Shown: positions 29,320 to 38,267 of the stretch, piece by piece
Position numbering within the stretch: the stretch's first letter is position 1
Layout of the letters: the number at the start of each line of letters is the position of its first letter
Assembly: GCF_012027645.1 (NCBI RefSeq)
Contig: NZ_SNUU01000001.1
Location: forward strand, 1,054,001-1,118,000
Source: Thermococcus sp. 18S1
GTDB lineage: Archaea > Methanobacteriota_B > Thermococci > Thermococcales > Thermococcaceae
Direction: 5' to 3'
DNA: 64,000 bases
Program-made: the position numbers and the translations under genes
Notes under the pieces: model-generated
The model's input: only the letters and a program-made list of their open reading frames with translations
Databases searched by the model: none
What the model was told of the DNA's origin: nothing

Positions 29320-29391
29320 CCTGGGATGGCGCGGGCCTTGAGAGCCCGTGTCCGCTTGGACACCGGGGTTCAAATCCCCGTCCCGGCGCCA
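29305..29391 (+). tRNA. tRNA-Ser (TGA anticodon)
   Basis: The acceptor GCCGGGA pairs with TCCCGGC, with discriminator G and encoded CCA. The anticodon arm CGGGC CTTGAGA GCCCG gives anticodon TGA. A long variable arm (GTGTCCGCTTGGACAC) marks it as a class II tRNA, as expected for serine. The T arm is CGGGG TTCAAAT CCCCG. Its first 15 bases are shared with the end of the methyltransferase gene. Confidence 0.96.
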
Positions 29392-29430
29392 AAATCCTCT
29401 CTGAAGGATTGAGATGGAGGTGTATTCGTA

Positions 29431-29880
29431 ATGACGGACAACTTCAGACACATAGTCCGTGTAGCGGGAGTTGATTTGAACGGAAATAAGCAGCTGAGAT
29501 GGGCCCTCACGGGCATCAGGGGTATAGGCATAAACTTCGCCACTATGGTGCTCAGGGTTGCAGGAATCGACCCGTACATGAAGACCGGTTACCTGACCGA
29601 CGAGCAGGTCAAGAAGATTGAGAAGGTGCTCGAAGACCCGATCGCCCACGGTATACCCGCCTGGGCCGTTAACAGGCAGAAGGACTACGAGACCGGCAAG
29701 GACATGCACCTCATCACCGCCAAGCTCGTCATGGCCTGGCGTGAGGACGTCAACAGGCTCAGGAGAATACGCGCTTACCGCGGCATAAGGCACGAGCTCG
29801 GCCTCCCGCTCCGCGGCCAGAGGACCAGGTCGAACTTCAGGCACGGCAGCACCCTCGGTGTGAGCAGAAGGAAGAAGTGA
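29431..29880 (+). CDS. rps13: Ribosomal protein uS13
   Basis: A 149-residue protein: [40 protein letters not shown] (helix-hairpin-helix) and the C-terminal [20 protein letters not shown]. It sits in the 30S head contacting tRNA and 50S. It is the first gene of the S13-S4-S11-RpoD group, with GGAGGTGTATTCGTA before the ATG. Confidence 0.97.
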   Translation: MTDNFRHIVRVAGVDLNGNKQLRWALTGIRGIGINFATMVLRVAGIDPYMKTGYLTDEQVKKIEKVLEDPIAHGIPAWAVNRQKDYETGKDMHLITAKLVMAWREDVNRLRRIRAYRGIRHELGLPLRGQRTRSNFRHGSTLGVSRRKK

Positions 29881-29890
29881 GGTGATGTAG

Positions 29891-30433
29891 ATGGGAGACC
29901 CTAAGAGGCAGAGGAAGAGGTACGAGACTCCCTCTCACCCCTGGATTAAGGAGAGGCTCGACCGCGAGAGAGTCCTCATGAAGAAGTACGCCCTCAAGAA
30001 CAAGAAGGAGCTCTGGAGGCACGAGACCCAGCTCAAGGAGTTCAGGCGTAGGGCCAGGCGCCTCCTTGCCGCCCGCGGCAAGCAGGCTGAGGTTGAGAGG
30101 GCCCAGCTCCTCCAGAGGCTCAACAGGCTGGGCCTCCTTCCGGCCGATGCCGCTCTCGATGACGTTCTCTCCCTGACGGTTGAGGACGTCCTCGACAGGC
30201 GCCTTCAGACTCTCGTCTACAAGAAGGGCCTCGCCAGGACCATCGGACAGGCCAGGCAGCTCATAGTTCACGGCCACATCGAGATAAACGGCCAGATAAT
30301 ACGCTCTCCTGGCTACCTCGTCCTCAGGGAGGAGGAAGACACCATAACCTACTCGAAGACCTCTCCTTTCGCTAAGGAGAGCCACCCCGAGAGGATGGTT
30401 ATTGAACAGGCTAAGCAGGGTGAGGCCTCATGA
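29891..30433 (+). CDS. rps4: Ribosomal protein uS4
   Basis: A 180-residue protein with the archaeal start [20 protein letters not shown] and the S4 RNA-binding domain ([40 protein letters not shown]). It is a primary 16S binder. Its stop overlaps the S11 start (ATGA). Confidence 0.97.
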   Translation: MGDPKRQRKRYETPSHPWIKERLDRERVLMKKYALKNKKELWRHETQLKEFRRRARRLLAARGKQAEVERAQLLQRLNRLGLLPADAALDDVLSLTVEDVLDRRLQTLVYKKGLARTIGQARQLIVHGHIEINGQIIRSPGYLVLREEEDTITYSKTSPFAKESHPERMVIEQAKQGEAS

Positions 30434-30852
30434 GCGAGGAAGTTCAGCAGCAGGTTAACCTTAAGAAGAAGGAGAAGTGGGGAGTTGCCCACATCTATTC
30501 CTCCTACAACAACACCATCATCCACATCACCGACCTCACCGGGGCCGAGACCGTCAGCAGGTGGAGCGGTGGTATGGTCGTCAAGGCCGACAGGGACGAG
30601 CCCTCCCCGTACGCGGCCATGATAGCCGCCAGGAGGGCCGCCGAGGAGGCCATGGAGAAGGGCTTCACCGGAGTCCACATCAAGGTCCGCGCCCCCGGTG
30701 GAAGCAGGAGCAAGAGCCCGGGACCGGGTGCCCAGGCCGCCATCCGTGCCCTCTCCAGGGCCGGCCTCAGGATCGGAAGGGTTGAGGACGCCACCCCGAT
30801 TCCGCACGACGGCACCAGGCCGAAGGGCGGAAGAAGGGGCAGGCGCGTCTGA
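30430..30852 (+). CDS. rps11: Ribosomal protein uS11
   Basis: A 140-residue protein: [40 protein letters not shown] and the C-terminal [20 protein letters not shown] are diagnostic. It forms the platform next to the mRNA exit. Translationally coupled to S4 by a 4-nt overlap. Confidence 0.97.
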   Translation: MSEEVQQQVNLKKKEKWGVAHIYSSYNNTIIHITDLTGAETVSRWSGGMVVKADRDEPSPYAAMIAARRAAEEAMEKGFTGVHIKVRAPGGSRSKSPGPGAQAAIRALSRAGLRIGRVEDATPIPHDGTRPKGGRRGRRV

Positions 30853-30882
30853 CCCCCAACAACTTCTTTTTTGGTGATGCCG

Positions 30883-31668
30883 ATGGAGCCAAAGTTTCAG
30901 ATTCTTGAGAAAAGGGAGGACTCGATTAAGTTCATCGTCGAGGGAGTTGATGTACCCTTCGCCAACGCCCTGAGGAGGACCATCCTCGCGGACGTCCCGA
31001 CCTTTGCGGTGGATGAGGTTGAGTTCTTCGAGAACGATTCCGCCCTCTTCGATGAGATAATCGCCCACAGGGTGGGTATGATACCGCTCACCACTCCCCA
31101 CGAGAGGTTTTCCCTCGATTCACTTGAGCTTGACGAGTACACGGTTACGCTCTCCCTCGAGGCAGAGGGTCCCGGAATGGTTTACTCCGGCGACCTTAAG
31201 AGCAGCGATGAGGGCGTGAAGCCCGCCAACCCCGACATCCCGATAGTCAAGCTTGCCGAGGGTCAGAGGCTTACGTTTAACGCCTACGCAAAACTCGGCC
31301 GCGGTAAGGACCACGCCAAGTGGCAGCCCGGCTTCGTCTACTACAAGTACCTCACCAGGATTCACGTTAGCAAGGAAGTTCCTGACTGGAAGGAGCTCAA
31401 GGAGCTCGCCGAGAGGCGCGGTCTTCCGGCTGAGGAGACCGACGGGGAGCTCGTTATAACCACGATCAAGGCGTTCTACCTTCCGCGGAAGTTTGACGCC
31501 TACGTGGGGGAGAAGATCAGGGAAGAGACCGTGCCCAACGCCTTTGTCTTCACCGTTGAGACCAATGGGGAACTTCCGGTTGAGGAAATCGTGACCATAG
31601 CCCTCAAAATCCTCATGAGGAAGAGCGATAGATTTATAAGCGAACTCCATAAATTAGCGTCCGACTGA
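30883..31668 (+). CDS. rpoD: RNA polymerase subunit D (alpha/Rpb3 homologue)
   Basis: A 261-residue protein. [20 protein letters not shown] is the conserved alpha-motif for dimerisation with subunit L. The inserted domain lacks the cysteine quartet of Fe-S-containing archaeal RpoD, as usual in Thermococcales. ATG 30883 follows TTGGTGATGCCG; TTG 30871 and ATG 30877 are upstream alternatives. The stop is one base before tRNA-Leu. Confidence 0.95.
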   Translation: MEPKFQILEKREDSIKFIVEGVDVPFANALRRTILADVPTFAVDEVEFFENDSALFDEIIAHRVGMIPLTTPHERFSLDSLELDEYTVTLSLEAEGPGMVYSGDLKSSDEGVKPANPDIPIVKLAEGQRLTFNAYAKLGRGKDHAKWQPGFVYYKYLTRIHVSKEVPDWKELKELAERRGLPAEETDGELVITTIKAFYLPRKFDAYVGEKIREETVPNAFVFTVETNGELPVEEIVTIALKILMRKSDRFISELHKLASD

Positions 31669-31669
31669 C

Positions 31670-31757
31670 GCGGGGGTAGCCGAGCCTGGCCAAAGGCGCG
31701 GGATTCAGGGTCCCGTCCCGTAGGGGTTCCGGGGTTCAAATCCCCGCCCCCGCACCA
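31670..31757 (+). tRNA. tRNA-Leu (CAG anticodon)
   Basis: The acceptor GCGGGGG pairs with CCCCCGC, with A discriminator and CCA encoded. The anticodon arm CGGGA TTCAGGG TCCCG gives CAG. A long variable arm (TCCCGTAGGGGTT region) fits leucine class II. The T arm is CCGGGGTTCAAATCCCCG. It lies one base after rpoD. Confidence 0.96.
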
Positions 31758-31825
31758 GTATTTACGCTCACCCCGTTGGACCTGTCGGTTTCCCACCTGC
31801 GAGAGAGCGTTAAGGAGGTATGTTC

Positions 31826-32191
31826 ATGGTCAAGAGAACCGGACCCACTGACATCAACCTGAGGAGGCTCATCCGCTACCTCAGAAAGAAGTCTAACGAG
31901 GAAGGAGTTAAGATATGGAAGGATGTTGCCTGGCGCCTTGAGGGGCCCAGGAGGCAGAGGGCTGAGGTGAACGTCAGCAGGATCAACCGCTACACCAAGG
32001 ACGGCGACACCGTCATCGTTCCCGGAAGTGTCCTCGGTGCAGGAAAGCTCGAGCACAAGGTTACCGTTGCCGCTTGGAAGTTCAGCGAGACGGCCAAGAA
32101 GAAGATAGTCGAGGCCGGTGGAGAGGTCCTCACCATTGAGGAACTCATCGAGAGAAACCCGAAGGGTAGTGGAGTAATCATAATGGAGTGA
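31826..32191 (+). CDS. rpl18e: Ribosomal protein eL18
   Basis: A 121-residue archaeal eL18 (related to uL15): [43 protein letters not shown] 31826 lies 6 nt after AGGAGGT; an ATG at 31820 overlaps that spacer and is less likely. It starts the L18e-L13-S9-RpoN-RpoK group. Confidence 0.95.
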   Translation: MVKRTGPTDINLRRLIRYLRKKSNEEGVKIWKDVAWRLEGPRRQRAEVNVSRINRYTKDGDTVIVPGSVLGAGKLEHKVTVAAWKFSETAKKKIVEAGGEVLTIEELIERNPKGSGVIIME

Positions 32192-32197
32192 TGGGCC

Positions 32198-32626
32198 ATG
32201 AGGATAATTAACGCTGAAGGACTCATACTCGGAAGGCTCGCCTCGAAGGTCGCCAAGATGCTCCTCGAGGGCGAGGAGGTCGTCATTGTCAACGCCGAGA
32301 AGGCCATCATCACCGGAAACCGCGAGGACATCTTCGCCAAGTACAAGCAGAGGACCGGACTGAGGACCAGGACCAACCCGAGGAAGGGTCCGTTCTATCC
32401 GAAGAGGAGCGACGAGATAGTCAGGAGAACCATCAGGGGAATGCTCCCCTGGAAGACCGACCGCGGAAGGAAGGCCTTCAAGAGGCTCAAGGTTTACGTC
32501 GGTGTTCCGAAGGAGTTCGAGGGCAGGGAGCTTGAGACCATAAGCGAGGCCCACAGCTCGAGGATCGCAACCCCGAAGTACGTTACCGTTGGCGAGGTTG
32601 CCAAGTTCCTCGGTGGAAAGTTCTGA
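32198..32626 (+). CDS. rpl13: Ribosomal protein uL13
   Basis: A 142-residue protein: [38 protein letters not shown] and [20 protein letters not shown]. It is an early assembly protein of the 50S subunit. It starts 6 nt after L18e. Confidence 0.97.
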   Translation: MRIINAEGLILGRLASKVAKMLLEGEEVVIVNAEKAIITGNREDIFAKYKQRTGLRTRTNPRKGPFYPKRSDEIVRRTIRGMLPWKTDRGRKAFKRLKVYVGVPKEFEGRELETISEAHSSRIATPKYVTVGEVAKFLGGKF

Positions 32627-32637
32627 GGTGAGAGAAG

Positions 32638-33045
32638 ATGAAGGTCATCCAGACTGCTGGTAAGAGGAAGACGGCCATCGCGAGGGCCACCATCAGGGAA
32701 GGAAAGGGTCGCGTCAGGATCAACCACAAGCCGGTCGAGATAATCGAGCCGGAGATAGCGCGCTTCACCATCATGGAGCCGCTCGTCCTTGCTGGGGAGG
32801 AGATCGTCAGCAAGGTCGACATCGACGTCAAGGTTGAGGGCGGCGGCTTCATGGGGCAGGCCGAGGCTGCCCGCGTTGCCATAGCCAGGGCCCTCGTCGA
32901 GTGGACCAACGACATGAACCTCAAGGACAAGTTCATGAAGTACGACAGAACCATGCTCGTCGGCGACAGCAGGAGAACCGAGATGCACAAGCCCAACCGC
33001 TCGACCAAGGGTCCGCGCGCCAAGAGGCAGAAGTCCTACCGCTGA
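32638..33045 (+). CDS. rps9: Ribosomal protein uS9
   Basis: A 135-residue protein: [40 protein letters not shown] and the C-terminal [15 protein letters not shown] tail that reaches the P-site tRNA. GAGGTGAGAAG precedes the ATG. Confidence 0.97.
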   Translation: MKVIQTAGKRKTAIARATIREGKGRVRINHKPVEIIEPEIARFTIMEPLVLAGEEIVSKVDIDVKVEGGGFMGQAEAARVAIARALVEWTNDMNLKDKFMKYDRTMLVGDSRRTEMHKPNRSTKGPRAKRQKSYR

Positions 33046-33079
33046 CCGCTTTCCTTTAATATTCAAGAAGGTGATACGG

Positions 33080-33277
33080 GTGATAGTCCCCGTCAGGTGC
33101 TTCACGTGTGGAAAGGTCATAGGAGATAAATATTACGAGTTTAAGGCCCGTGTTGAGAAGGGCGAGGATCCCGAGAGGGTGCTCGACGACCTCGGGATCG
33201 AAAGGTACTGCTGCAGGAGGACCCTCCTCAGCCACGTCGAGCTCGTGGACAGCGCCATGAAGTACAGGGTGTATTAA
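33080..33277 (+). CDS. rpoN: RNA polymerase subunit N (Rpb10 homologue)
   Basis: A 65-residue zinc-bundle protein [20 protein letters not shown] with CxxC near residue 7 and [13 protein letters not shown] carrying the vicinal cysteines, exactly the Rpb10 pattern. GTG 33080 is chosen because AAGGTGATACGG lies before it; GTG 33071 is inside that site. Confidence 0.95.
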   Translation: MIVPVRCFTCGKVIGDKYYEFKARVEKGEDPERVLDDLGIERYCCRRTLLSHVELVDSAMKYRVY

Positions 33278-33293
33278 AAACCGCACTTCTTGG

Positions 33294-33371
33294 GGGGCCG
33301 TGGGGTAGCTTGGTCTATCCTCCCGGCTTGGGGTGCCGGAGACCCGGGTTCAAATCCCGGCGGCCCCACCA
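33294..33371 (+). tRNA. tRNA-Pro (GGG anticodon)
   Basis: The acceptor GGGGCCG pairs with CGGCCCC, with A discriminator and CCA encoded. The anticodon arm CCGGC TTGGGGT GCCGG gives GGG. The T arm CCGGGTTCAAATCCCGG is canonical. It lies between rpoN and rpoK. Confidence 0.96.
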
Positions 33372-33423
33372 AATGTTTGCAATGGATGTTTGATGCGGAA
33401 TGTGGAAGGCAGGGGTGGTAGTC

Positions 33424-33597
33424 ATGTTTAAGTATACCCGCTTTGAGAAGGCCCGTATCATCGGAGCAAGGGCCCTCCAGATAGCGATGGGTGCGCCCAT
33501 ACTCATCGACGTCCCGGAAGGAATCACGCCGCTCGACGCCGCGATGCTCGAGTTTGAGAAAGGAATAATCCCGCTCACCGTAATAAGGCCGAGCTGA
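33424..33597 (+). CDS. rpoK: RNA polymerase subunit K (Rpb6/omega homologue)
   Basis: A 57-residue protein MFKYTRFEKARIIGARALQI with MGAPILID and EFEKGIIPLTVIRPS, the conserved omega/Rpb6 core that latches the largest subunit. ATG 33424 follows GGGGTGGTAGTC. The enolase-like gene starts 6 nt after its stop. Confidence 0.95.
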   Translation: MFKYTRFEKARIIGARALQIAMGAPILIDVPEGITPLDAAMLEFEKGIIPLTVIRPS

Positions 33598-33603
33598 TGA
33601 GAG

Positions 33604-34629
33604 ATGACCGTGATAGAGAACGTGATCGGCAGGGTTGCGGTGCTCAAAGGTGGCAGATACTCCGTTGAAGTAGACGTCGTGACGAGCTCCGGCTTCGGCC
33701 GCTTTGCCGCGCCCGTGGACGAGAACCCGAGCCTCTACATAGCCGAGGCCCACCGCGCTGTGAGCGAGGTTGACGAGATAATTGGGCCCGAGCTGATAGG
33801 CTTCGATGCCAGCGAGCAGGAGCTCATAGACAGCTACCTATGGGAGATAGACGGCACAGAGAACTTCAGCCACATAGGGGCCAACACCGCGCTGGCTGTC
33901 TCGATAGCGGTCGCCAAAGCCGCAGCGAGCGTCAAGAGGATGCCCCTCTACAACTACATCGGCGGAACCTTCACCACCGAGCTTCCGGTTCCGATCCTTG
34001 AGATTGCGGGCGGTGAGGCCTTCGACTACTACGTCATGGTCAGGGACCTCATGGAGATAACCGACGTCGTTGACGCCGCCAACAAGGTCCTTGAGCACGC
34101 GGGAGACGGGACAGTGGAGGCCTTTTCAAAGGCAACCGAAAAAGCAACTGACGATCTCGGCCTTGAGGTTGCCCTCGGCCTCGTGCAGAAGGTTCCAATG
34201 GATATGGAGGAAGTGCTCTCGATAGTCGAGGACAACAACGTGGCATATATAAAGCCCCTCGGCGACGAGGAGCTGTTCCTCGAGCTGATAGCCGGCACCC
34301 ACGAGGTGTTCGTTGACGGCGAGCACCTCTTCCGCGAGAAGGACATACTGGACAGGCGCTACTACAACGCCCTGTCGATAAAGCCGATAAACCTTGGCAC
34401 GCTCACCGACTTATACAACCTCGTGAACGACGCGAAGTCGGAGAGGATAACCCCCATCCTCGCGGAGGCTCGCTACGAGTCCTCCGATGAGGCCCTGGCC
34501 CACGTTGCAGTGGGCCTTCGCTGTCCGGCGATGGTCCTCAGGAAGGATTCCATCGCCAAGCTGAACGAGCTGATTCGCATAGCCGAAGATTTGGGTGAAA
34601 GGGGTAGGATAATAACCTTTGAAGGATGA
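33604..34629 (+). CDS. Enolase-like protein, degenerate active site
   Basis: 341 residues, about 90 shorter than normal enolase (~430). The enolase fold is recognisable: SHIGANTALAVSIAVAKAAA, and NALSIKPINLGTLTDLYNLV in place of the KxNQIGT region. The catalytic and metal-binding signatures look altered: the loop HRSGE is replaced by ARYESS, the MNIINGG region reads PILEIAGGEAFDY, and the metal-site EDP and GDD motifs are not intact. A short enolase paralogue between rpoK and rpsB is usual in Thermococcales; glycolytic activity is doubtful. It lies in a transcription/translation operon, so a non-glycolytic role is likely but unknown. Confidence 0.75.
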   Translation: MTVIENVIGRVAVLKGGRYSVEVDVVTSSGFGRFAAPVDENPSLYIAEAHRAVSEVDEIIGPELIGFDASEQELIDSYLWEIDGTENFSHIGANTALAVSIAVAKAAASVKRMPLYNYIGGTFTTELPVPILEIAGGEAFDYYVMVRDLMEITDVVDAANKVLEHAGDGTVEAFSKATEKATDDLGLEVALGLVQKVPMDMEEVLSIVEDNNVAYIKPLGDEELFLELIAGTHEVFVDGEHLFREKDILDRRYYNALSIKPINLGTLTDLYNLVNDAKSERITPILAEARYESSDEALAHVAVGLRCPAMVLRKDSIAKLNELIRIAEDLGERGRIITFEG

Positions 34630-34642
34630 GGAGGTGTGAAGA

Positions 34643-35248
34643 ATGGAGGAATACCTCGTTCCACTCGACCAGTACCTTGCTGCCGGTGTCCACATCGGAA
34701 CCCAGCAGAAGACCCAGGACATGAAGAGGTTTATTTACCGTGTCAGGCAGGACGGCCTCTACGTGCTTGACGTCAGGAAGACCGACGAGAGGCTCCGCGT
34801 TGCCGGCAAGTTCCTCGCCAAGTTCGACCCCGAGAACATTCTCGCCGTCAGCGTCAGACTCTACGGCCAGAAGCCGGTCAAGAAGTTCGGCGACGTTACC
34901 GGCGTCCGCTCCATACCCGGCCGTTTCCTCCCGGGAACCATGACCAACCCGCAGGTCAAGAACTTCATGGAGCCGGACGTCCTCATCGTCACCGACCCGA
35001 GGGCCGACCACCAGGCCATGAAGGAGGCCATCGAGATAGGCGTTCCGATAGTGGCCCTCGTTGACACCGAGAACTTCCTCAGCTACGTTGACGTCGCCAT
35101 TCCGACCAACAACAAGGGTAGGAAGGCCCTTGCTCTCATCTACTGGATCCTCGCGAGGGAGATACTCTACAACAGGAAGGAGATCGAGAGCAGGGAGGAC
35201 TTCAAGGTTCCGGTTGAGGACTTCGAGATGAGGATCGTTAGAACCTGA
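34643..35248 (+). CDS. rps2: Ribosomal protein uS2
   Basis: A 201-residue archaeal uS2: [40 protein letters not shown] and [20 protein letters not shown] are diagnostic. It connects the 30S head and body and recruits mRNA. It starts 13 nt after the enolase-like gene with GAGGTGTGAAGA. Confidence 0.97.
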   Translation: MEEYLVPLDQYLAAGVHIGTQQKTQDMKRFIYRVRQDGLYVLDVRKTDERLRVAGKFLAKFDPENILAVSVRLYGQKPVKKFGDVTGVRSIPGRFLPGTMTNPQVKNFMEPDVLIVTDPRADHQAMKEAIEIGVPIVALVDTENFLSYVDVAIPTNNKGRKALALIYWILAREILYNRKEIESREDFKVPVEDFEMRIVRT

Positions 35249-35288
35249 GGGGAAGATTTTTAACGCCCCTCGTTTTACACTCCCTCGC

Positions 35289-35376
35289 GCGGGGGTGCCC
35301 GAGCCTGGCCAAAGGGGGCGGACTTAAGATCCGCTGCCGAAGGGCTACGCGGGTTCGAATCCCGTCCCCCGCACCA
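35289..35376 (+). tRNA. tRNA-Leu (TAA anticodon)
   Basis: The acceptor GCGGGGG pairs with CCCCCGC, with A discriminator and CCA encoded. The anticodon arm GCGGA CTTAAGA TCCGC gives TAA. A long variable arm is present, and the T arm is CGGGTTCGAATCCCG. It follows rpsB and precedes the L40e gene. Confidence 0.96.
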
Positions 35377-35434
35377 AAGCTTTAAAAGTCGAGTCGTGTA
35401 GGTGAAGACGGTTTAAGATCATGAGGTGATCACG

Positions 35435-35593
35435 ATGGCGAGATTCCCTGAGGCTGAGGCCAGAATCTTTAGGAAGTACGTGTGCATGCGCTGCGGTGCC
35501 ACTAACCCGTGGAAGGCCAAGAAGTGCAGGAAGTGCGGCTACAAGGGTCTCCGCCCGAAGGCGAGAGAGCCGCGCGGTGGAATGGGACGCTGA
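35435..35593 (+). CDS. rpl40e: Ribosomal protein eL40
   Basis: A 52-residue gene starting at ATG 35435 after GAGGTGATCACG. It reads [20 protein letters not shown], then a second zinc pair CRKCGYKG and a basic tail [12 protein letters not shown]. The CxxC...CxxC zinc ribbon and sequence are the archaeal eL40. It is not fused to ubiquitin, as expected in archaea. Confidence 0.95.
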   Translation: MARFPEAEARIFRKYVCMRCGATNPWKAKKCRKCGYKGLRPKAREPRGGMGR

Positions 35594-35689
35594 AGTCCCT
35601 ATCTTTGCTTCCTATTTCTACGCTTCTCAATTCTATGCTTTTCTGAGCAACTTCAGAAACGCAAAAATTATTTGCGGGCAATCGCCCCT

Positions 35690-36019
35690 TCATGCGCCCT
35701 TAAGCTTCGCGACCATATCCTCAAGAAAAGCTATTCCGTCCTCAAGAAGCTTCTCCCCCTCGGGGGTGAGTCTGTAGTACTTCCTGGAGGGCTTCCCAGT
35801 CTGGCTCTCCTGCCACTCCGCGGTAACGTACCCCTCCTTCTCGAGCTTGTAGAGGACAACGTATGAGCTGACGGTCGCGGGCTCGAAGTTGAACGCCTCC
35901 CTTATTCTCTCCTTCAGTTCATAGGCGTACATGGGCCTCTCCCGAAGTAGCCGAAGTATGTACAGCCAGAGAACCTCTTTGGTTATCTTGTTCTTGAGCC
36001 TTTCCATGGGGGTCGTCAT
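35690..36019 (-). CDS. PadR-family transcriptional regulator
   Basis: A 109-residue winged-helix protein: VLWLYILRLLRERPMYAYEL, FEPATVSSYVVLYKLEKEGY and GKPSRKYYRLTPEGEKLLED are the PadR DNA-binding core and wing. A short C-terminal helix probably dimerises. ATG 36019 follows GGGTGAGAGC. It is divergent from the FUN14 gene with a 107-bp promoter region between them, so it may control that gene or itself. Confidence 0.88.
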   Translation of the reverse strand: MTTPMERLKNKITKEVLWLYILRLLRERPMYAYELKERIREAFNFEPATVSSYVVLYKLEKEGYVTAEWQESQTGKPSRKYYRLTPEGEKLLEDGIAFLEDMVAKLKGA

Positions 36020-36126
36020 GCTCTCACCCGACTTTTATGGTCTGTAAATATTTTGGCTTCGTTTAATTTAAACGTTTTGGCAACAAGTTTTTATCCGATG
36101 AAGTACAAGGATTTTAGGGTGGTAGA

Positions 36127-36426
36127 ATGGAGTTCGACCTGAACGCCATGATGGGCGACATTGGAGTAGGGGCTGTAGTTGGCTTCGTAACGGGCTTTGC
36201 CCTCAAAAAACTCATGAAGCTGGCGCTGGCTATAATAGGGGCGTACATGCTGAGCCTCTTCTGGCTCGAGCAGAAGGGCGTCATAATAATCGACAAGGAC
36301 AGGCTCTTCAACCTCGCGGGCGAGTGGAGCCACGAGATCCTGACCCTCGGGGAGAAGGTTATGGGCATCCTGCCGGGAACTGCGGCTTTCATGGGTGGAT
36401 TTTACCTTGGTTTCCGTAAGGGATGA
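36127..36426 (+). CDS. FUN14-family membrane protein
   Basis: A 99-residue small membrane protein with glycine-rich helices (GVGAVVGFVTGFALKKLMKL, LALAIIGAYMLSLFWLEQ, GTAAFMGGFYLGFRKG) matching the FUN14 family. In eukaryotes FUNDC1 is a mitophagy receptor; the archaeal function is unknown. The ATG is preceded by GGGTGGTAGA. Confidence 0.8.
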   Translation: MEFDLNAMMGDIGVGAVVGFVTGFALKKLMKLALAIIGAYMLSLFWLEQKGVIIIDKDRLFNLAGEWSHEILTLGEKVMGILPGTAAFMGGFYLGFRKG

Positions 36427-36581
36427 TCATGTGTTTTTTCTTCAGGTTTCTCTTGAACTCTTCTTTTGGGCATTGTCTGGTTTCTTAGGGCATATATCCT
36501 GAATGAATTCCTGCACAGTATGTGGACAAAAGCTTGGAAAATCTGGGCTTAATAACAGATGCCTGTCAGAAGATTGTGTGA
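36427..36581. other. Intergenic spacer, nothing recognised
   Basis: AT-rich spacer between FUN14 and the 3' end of minus-strand tRNA-Arg. No gene with a ribosome binding site and no stable hairpin were seen. Confidence 0.4.
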
Positions 36582-36659
36582 TGGCGGACCGGCGGGGATT
36601 CGAACCCCGGACCTGCGGCTTAGGAGGCCGCCGCCCTATCCTAGCTAGGCTACCGGTCC
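36582..36659 (-). tRNA. tRNA-Arg (CCT anticodon)
   Basis: On the minus strand the acceptor GGACCGG pairs with CCGGTCC, with G discriminator and encoded CCA. The anticodon arm GCGGC CTCCTAA GCCGC gives CCT, reading AGG. The T arm is CGGGGTTCGAATCCCCG. Confidence 0.95.
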
Positions 36660-36729
36660 ACTGCCCGCTATTCCCTCCAAGGGAAGGGTATTTAAAGTTT
36701 ACGGTCTACTCGGATGGGGGTGGGATACT

Positions 36730-37179
36730 GTGGACGAACTCGACCTGAGGATACTCTCGCTGCTTCAGGAAAACGCCCGCCTGTCGTACCGTGAGATAGC
36801 GCGGGAGCTCAAAGTGGCCGTTGGAACCGTGTACAACCGCATCAAAAAGATGGAAGAAGAAGGTGTAATCAGGGGGTTTGCCCCGATCCTTGACTACGAG
36901 AAGCTCGGCTTTGGACTGACCGCGGTCATAGGCGTCAAGGCCAAGGGGAGACGTATCTTGGATATAGAGCGCGAGATAGCCAAAAACGAGAGGGTAATGC
37001 TGGTCTACGACATAACCGGTGAGTTCGATATAGTCCTGGTAGCGAAGTTCAAGGATAGGGCAGACATGAACCGCTTCGTTAAGTGGTTGCTCTCCCTTGA
37101 GGGAGTGGAAAAAACGAACACGAGTGTTGCGATGCAGGTGGTTAAAGAGGACACAAGGTTAAAGCTAACGGAGGACTAG
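36730..37179 (+). CDS. Lrp/AsnC-family transcriptional regulator
   Basis: A 149-residue protein: the N-terminal helix-turn-helix (LDLRILSLLQENARLSYREI, then VAVGTVYNRIKKMEEEGVIR) is followed by a RAM ligand-binding domain (ERVMLVYDITGEFDIVLVAK). It probably forms dimers or octamers that bind DNA in response to amino acids. The GTG start follows GGGGTGGGATACT. It converges on the next minus-strand gene with a 15-bp overlap. Confidence 0.9.
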   Translation: MDELDLRILSLLQENARLSYREIARELKVAVGTVYNRIKKMEEEGVIRGFAPILDYEKLGFGLTAVIGVKAKGRRILDIEREIAKNERVMLVYDITGEFDIVLVAKFKDRADMNRFVKWLLSLEGVEKTNTSVAMQVVKEDTRLKLTED

Positions 37180-37491
37180 AACCTCATCCAGGAACCGCTT
37201 CGCAAAATCGTCGAAGCTCTCAACTGGAAGGATGACTTCCTTTCCGTTGACTTTACCCTCAAAAATCAGGTTTCTTGCCGTTATCTCCAGTATCTTTTTG
37301 AAGTCGGGGTTTTCCGCGATGGTGTCCCTGAGAACCCTCGTGAACTCTGCCTCCTCCGCGTGCCGCACCACGCCCTCTATGACCACCTTTTTTCCGCACT
37401 CCTCCTCGGTGCATATGAATTTAAAAGGGAGGCCGGGTTCGACCTCCACCGGAATCGTCAGGCCGTCGGCGTTGTATATGAACACCTTCAT
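37165..37491 (-). CDS. Hypothetical protein downstream of gfcR
   Basis: Not recognised. 108 residues from ATG 37491 with GGAGTGATTCCC before it. It begins MKVFIYNADGLTIPVEVEPG and holds one CTEEECGKK pair. No membrane helix is visible. It directly follows the regulator at 37497-38213 and is probably co-transcribed with it; the 3' end overlaps the convergent Lrp gene by 15 bp. Confidence 0.6.
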   Translation of the reverse strand: MKVFIYNADGLTIPVEVEPGLPFKFICTEEECGKKVVIEGVVRHAEEAEFTRVLRDTIAENPDFKKILEITARNLIFEGKVNGKEVILPVESFDDFAKRFLDEVLVLR

Positions 37492-37496
37492 GGGAA

Positions 37497-38213
37497 TCAC
37501 TCCAGCCTTATGAGGCTCTCCACTGGGATGCTGTACTCCTCACGCAGCCGCTCTATAACGTCCCCGACGCTTATGAGGAAGAACATTCCGACGGGCTTCG
37601 CACCGGCCTGCCGGCACATCTCCAGGAGCGCCCTCTGGGTCTCGCCGCTCCTTATGACGTCGTCAACTATGAGGACGTTTTCGCCCTTCTTGAGAGCCCA
37701 CTGCGGGAGGTACAGCGTCGTGACGCTTCCCGAGGCGCTCGGAACATAGCTGACCTCGTAGAACTTCTCAACGCCGACTTCCTTCTTCTTCTTAGCGTAG
37801 ACAACATCGACGTTCAGCTCCCTCGCCACGTGAACGCCGAGGGCTATTCCGTCCGTCGCGGCCGTGAGGACCCTGTCGACGTTCTTGTCCATGTACCTGC
37901 CTGCCACGTCCTCCGCGATGAGGCTCATCAGGGCAGTATCGCTGAGAACGGGCATGTTGTCAAAGAACCCATACTCGTCGAATTTTATCCTCTTCCTGAC
38001 CTCCTCCTCTATGTTGATGTACGGGAGGAGCAGGTTGAGGAGCTCCTTTGTTCTCTCGGCGCTCGGCAGGACCTTTCCCCTCACGTACCTGTTCAGCACG
38101 GTGATGGGGAGGCCCGTTATCTTGGAGAGCTCCTCGTAGGTGTAGGTCTTCTTGAGCAGTCTGAGCACTCTGACCAGTCTCAGCTTTTCCTGCACGGACT
38201 TCAGCTGACTCAC
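37497..38213 (-). CDS. gfcR: PRTase-like transcriptional regulator (GfcR family)
   Basis: A 238-residue protein combining an N-terminal HTH (YTYEELSKITGLPITVLNRY) with a phosphoribosyltransferase domain. VLIVDDVIRSGETQRALLEM is the PRPP-binding loop, and ATDGIALGVHVAREL precedes it. This fusion is the archaeal GfcR type, which in haloarchaea activates sugar-catabolism genes; some members are labelled orotate PRTase-like. Its target here is not visible. The GTG start has GAGGTGAGAGC upstream. Confidence 0.82.
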   Translation of the reverse strand: MSQLKSVQEKLRLVRVLRLLKKTYTYEELSKITGLPITVLNRYVRGKVLPSAERTKELLNLLLPYINIEEEVRKRIKFDEYGFFDNMPVLSDTALMSLIAEDVAGRYMDKNVDRVLTAATDGIALGVHVARELNVDVVYAKKKKEVGVEKFYEVSYVPSASGSVTTLYLPQWALKKGENVLIVDDVIRSGETQRALLEMCRQAGAKPVGMFFLISVGDVIERLREEYSIPVESLIRLE

Positions 38214-38267
38214 GCTCTCACCTCCGGTGCCCCTGAATTAACAAGAAAATGTATAAATAGGTTTCGG

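Noticed and set aside
31500-31796. Antisense frame reading WCGGGDLNPG across tRNA-Leu
   Set aside because: A familiar artefact of translating tRNA T-arms antisense. The similar peptide in the integrase is accepted only because the frame continues into a recombinase on one side and a real start on the other.
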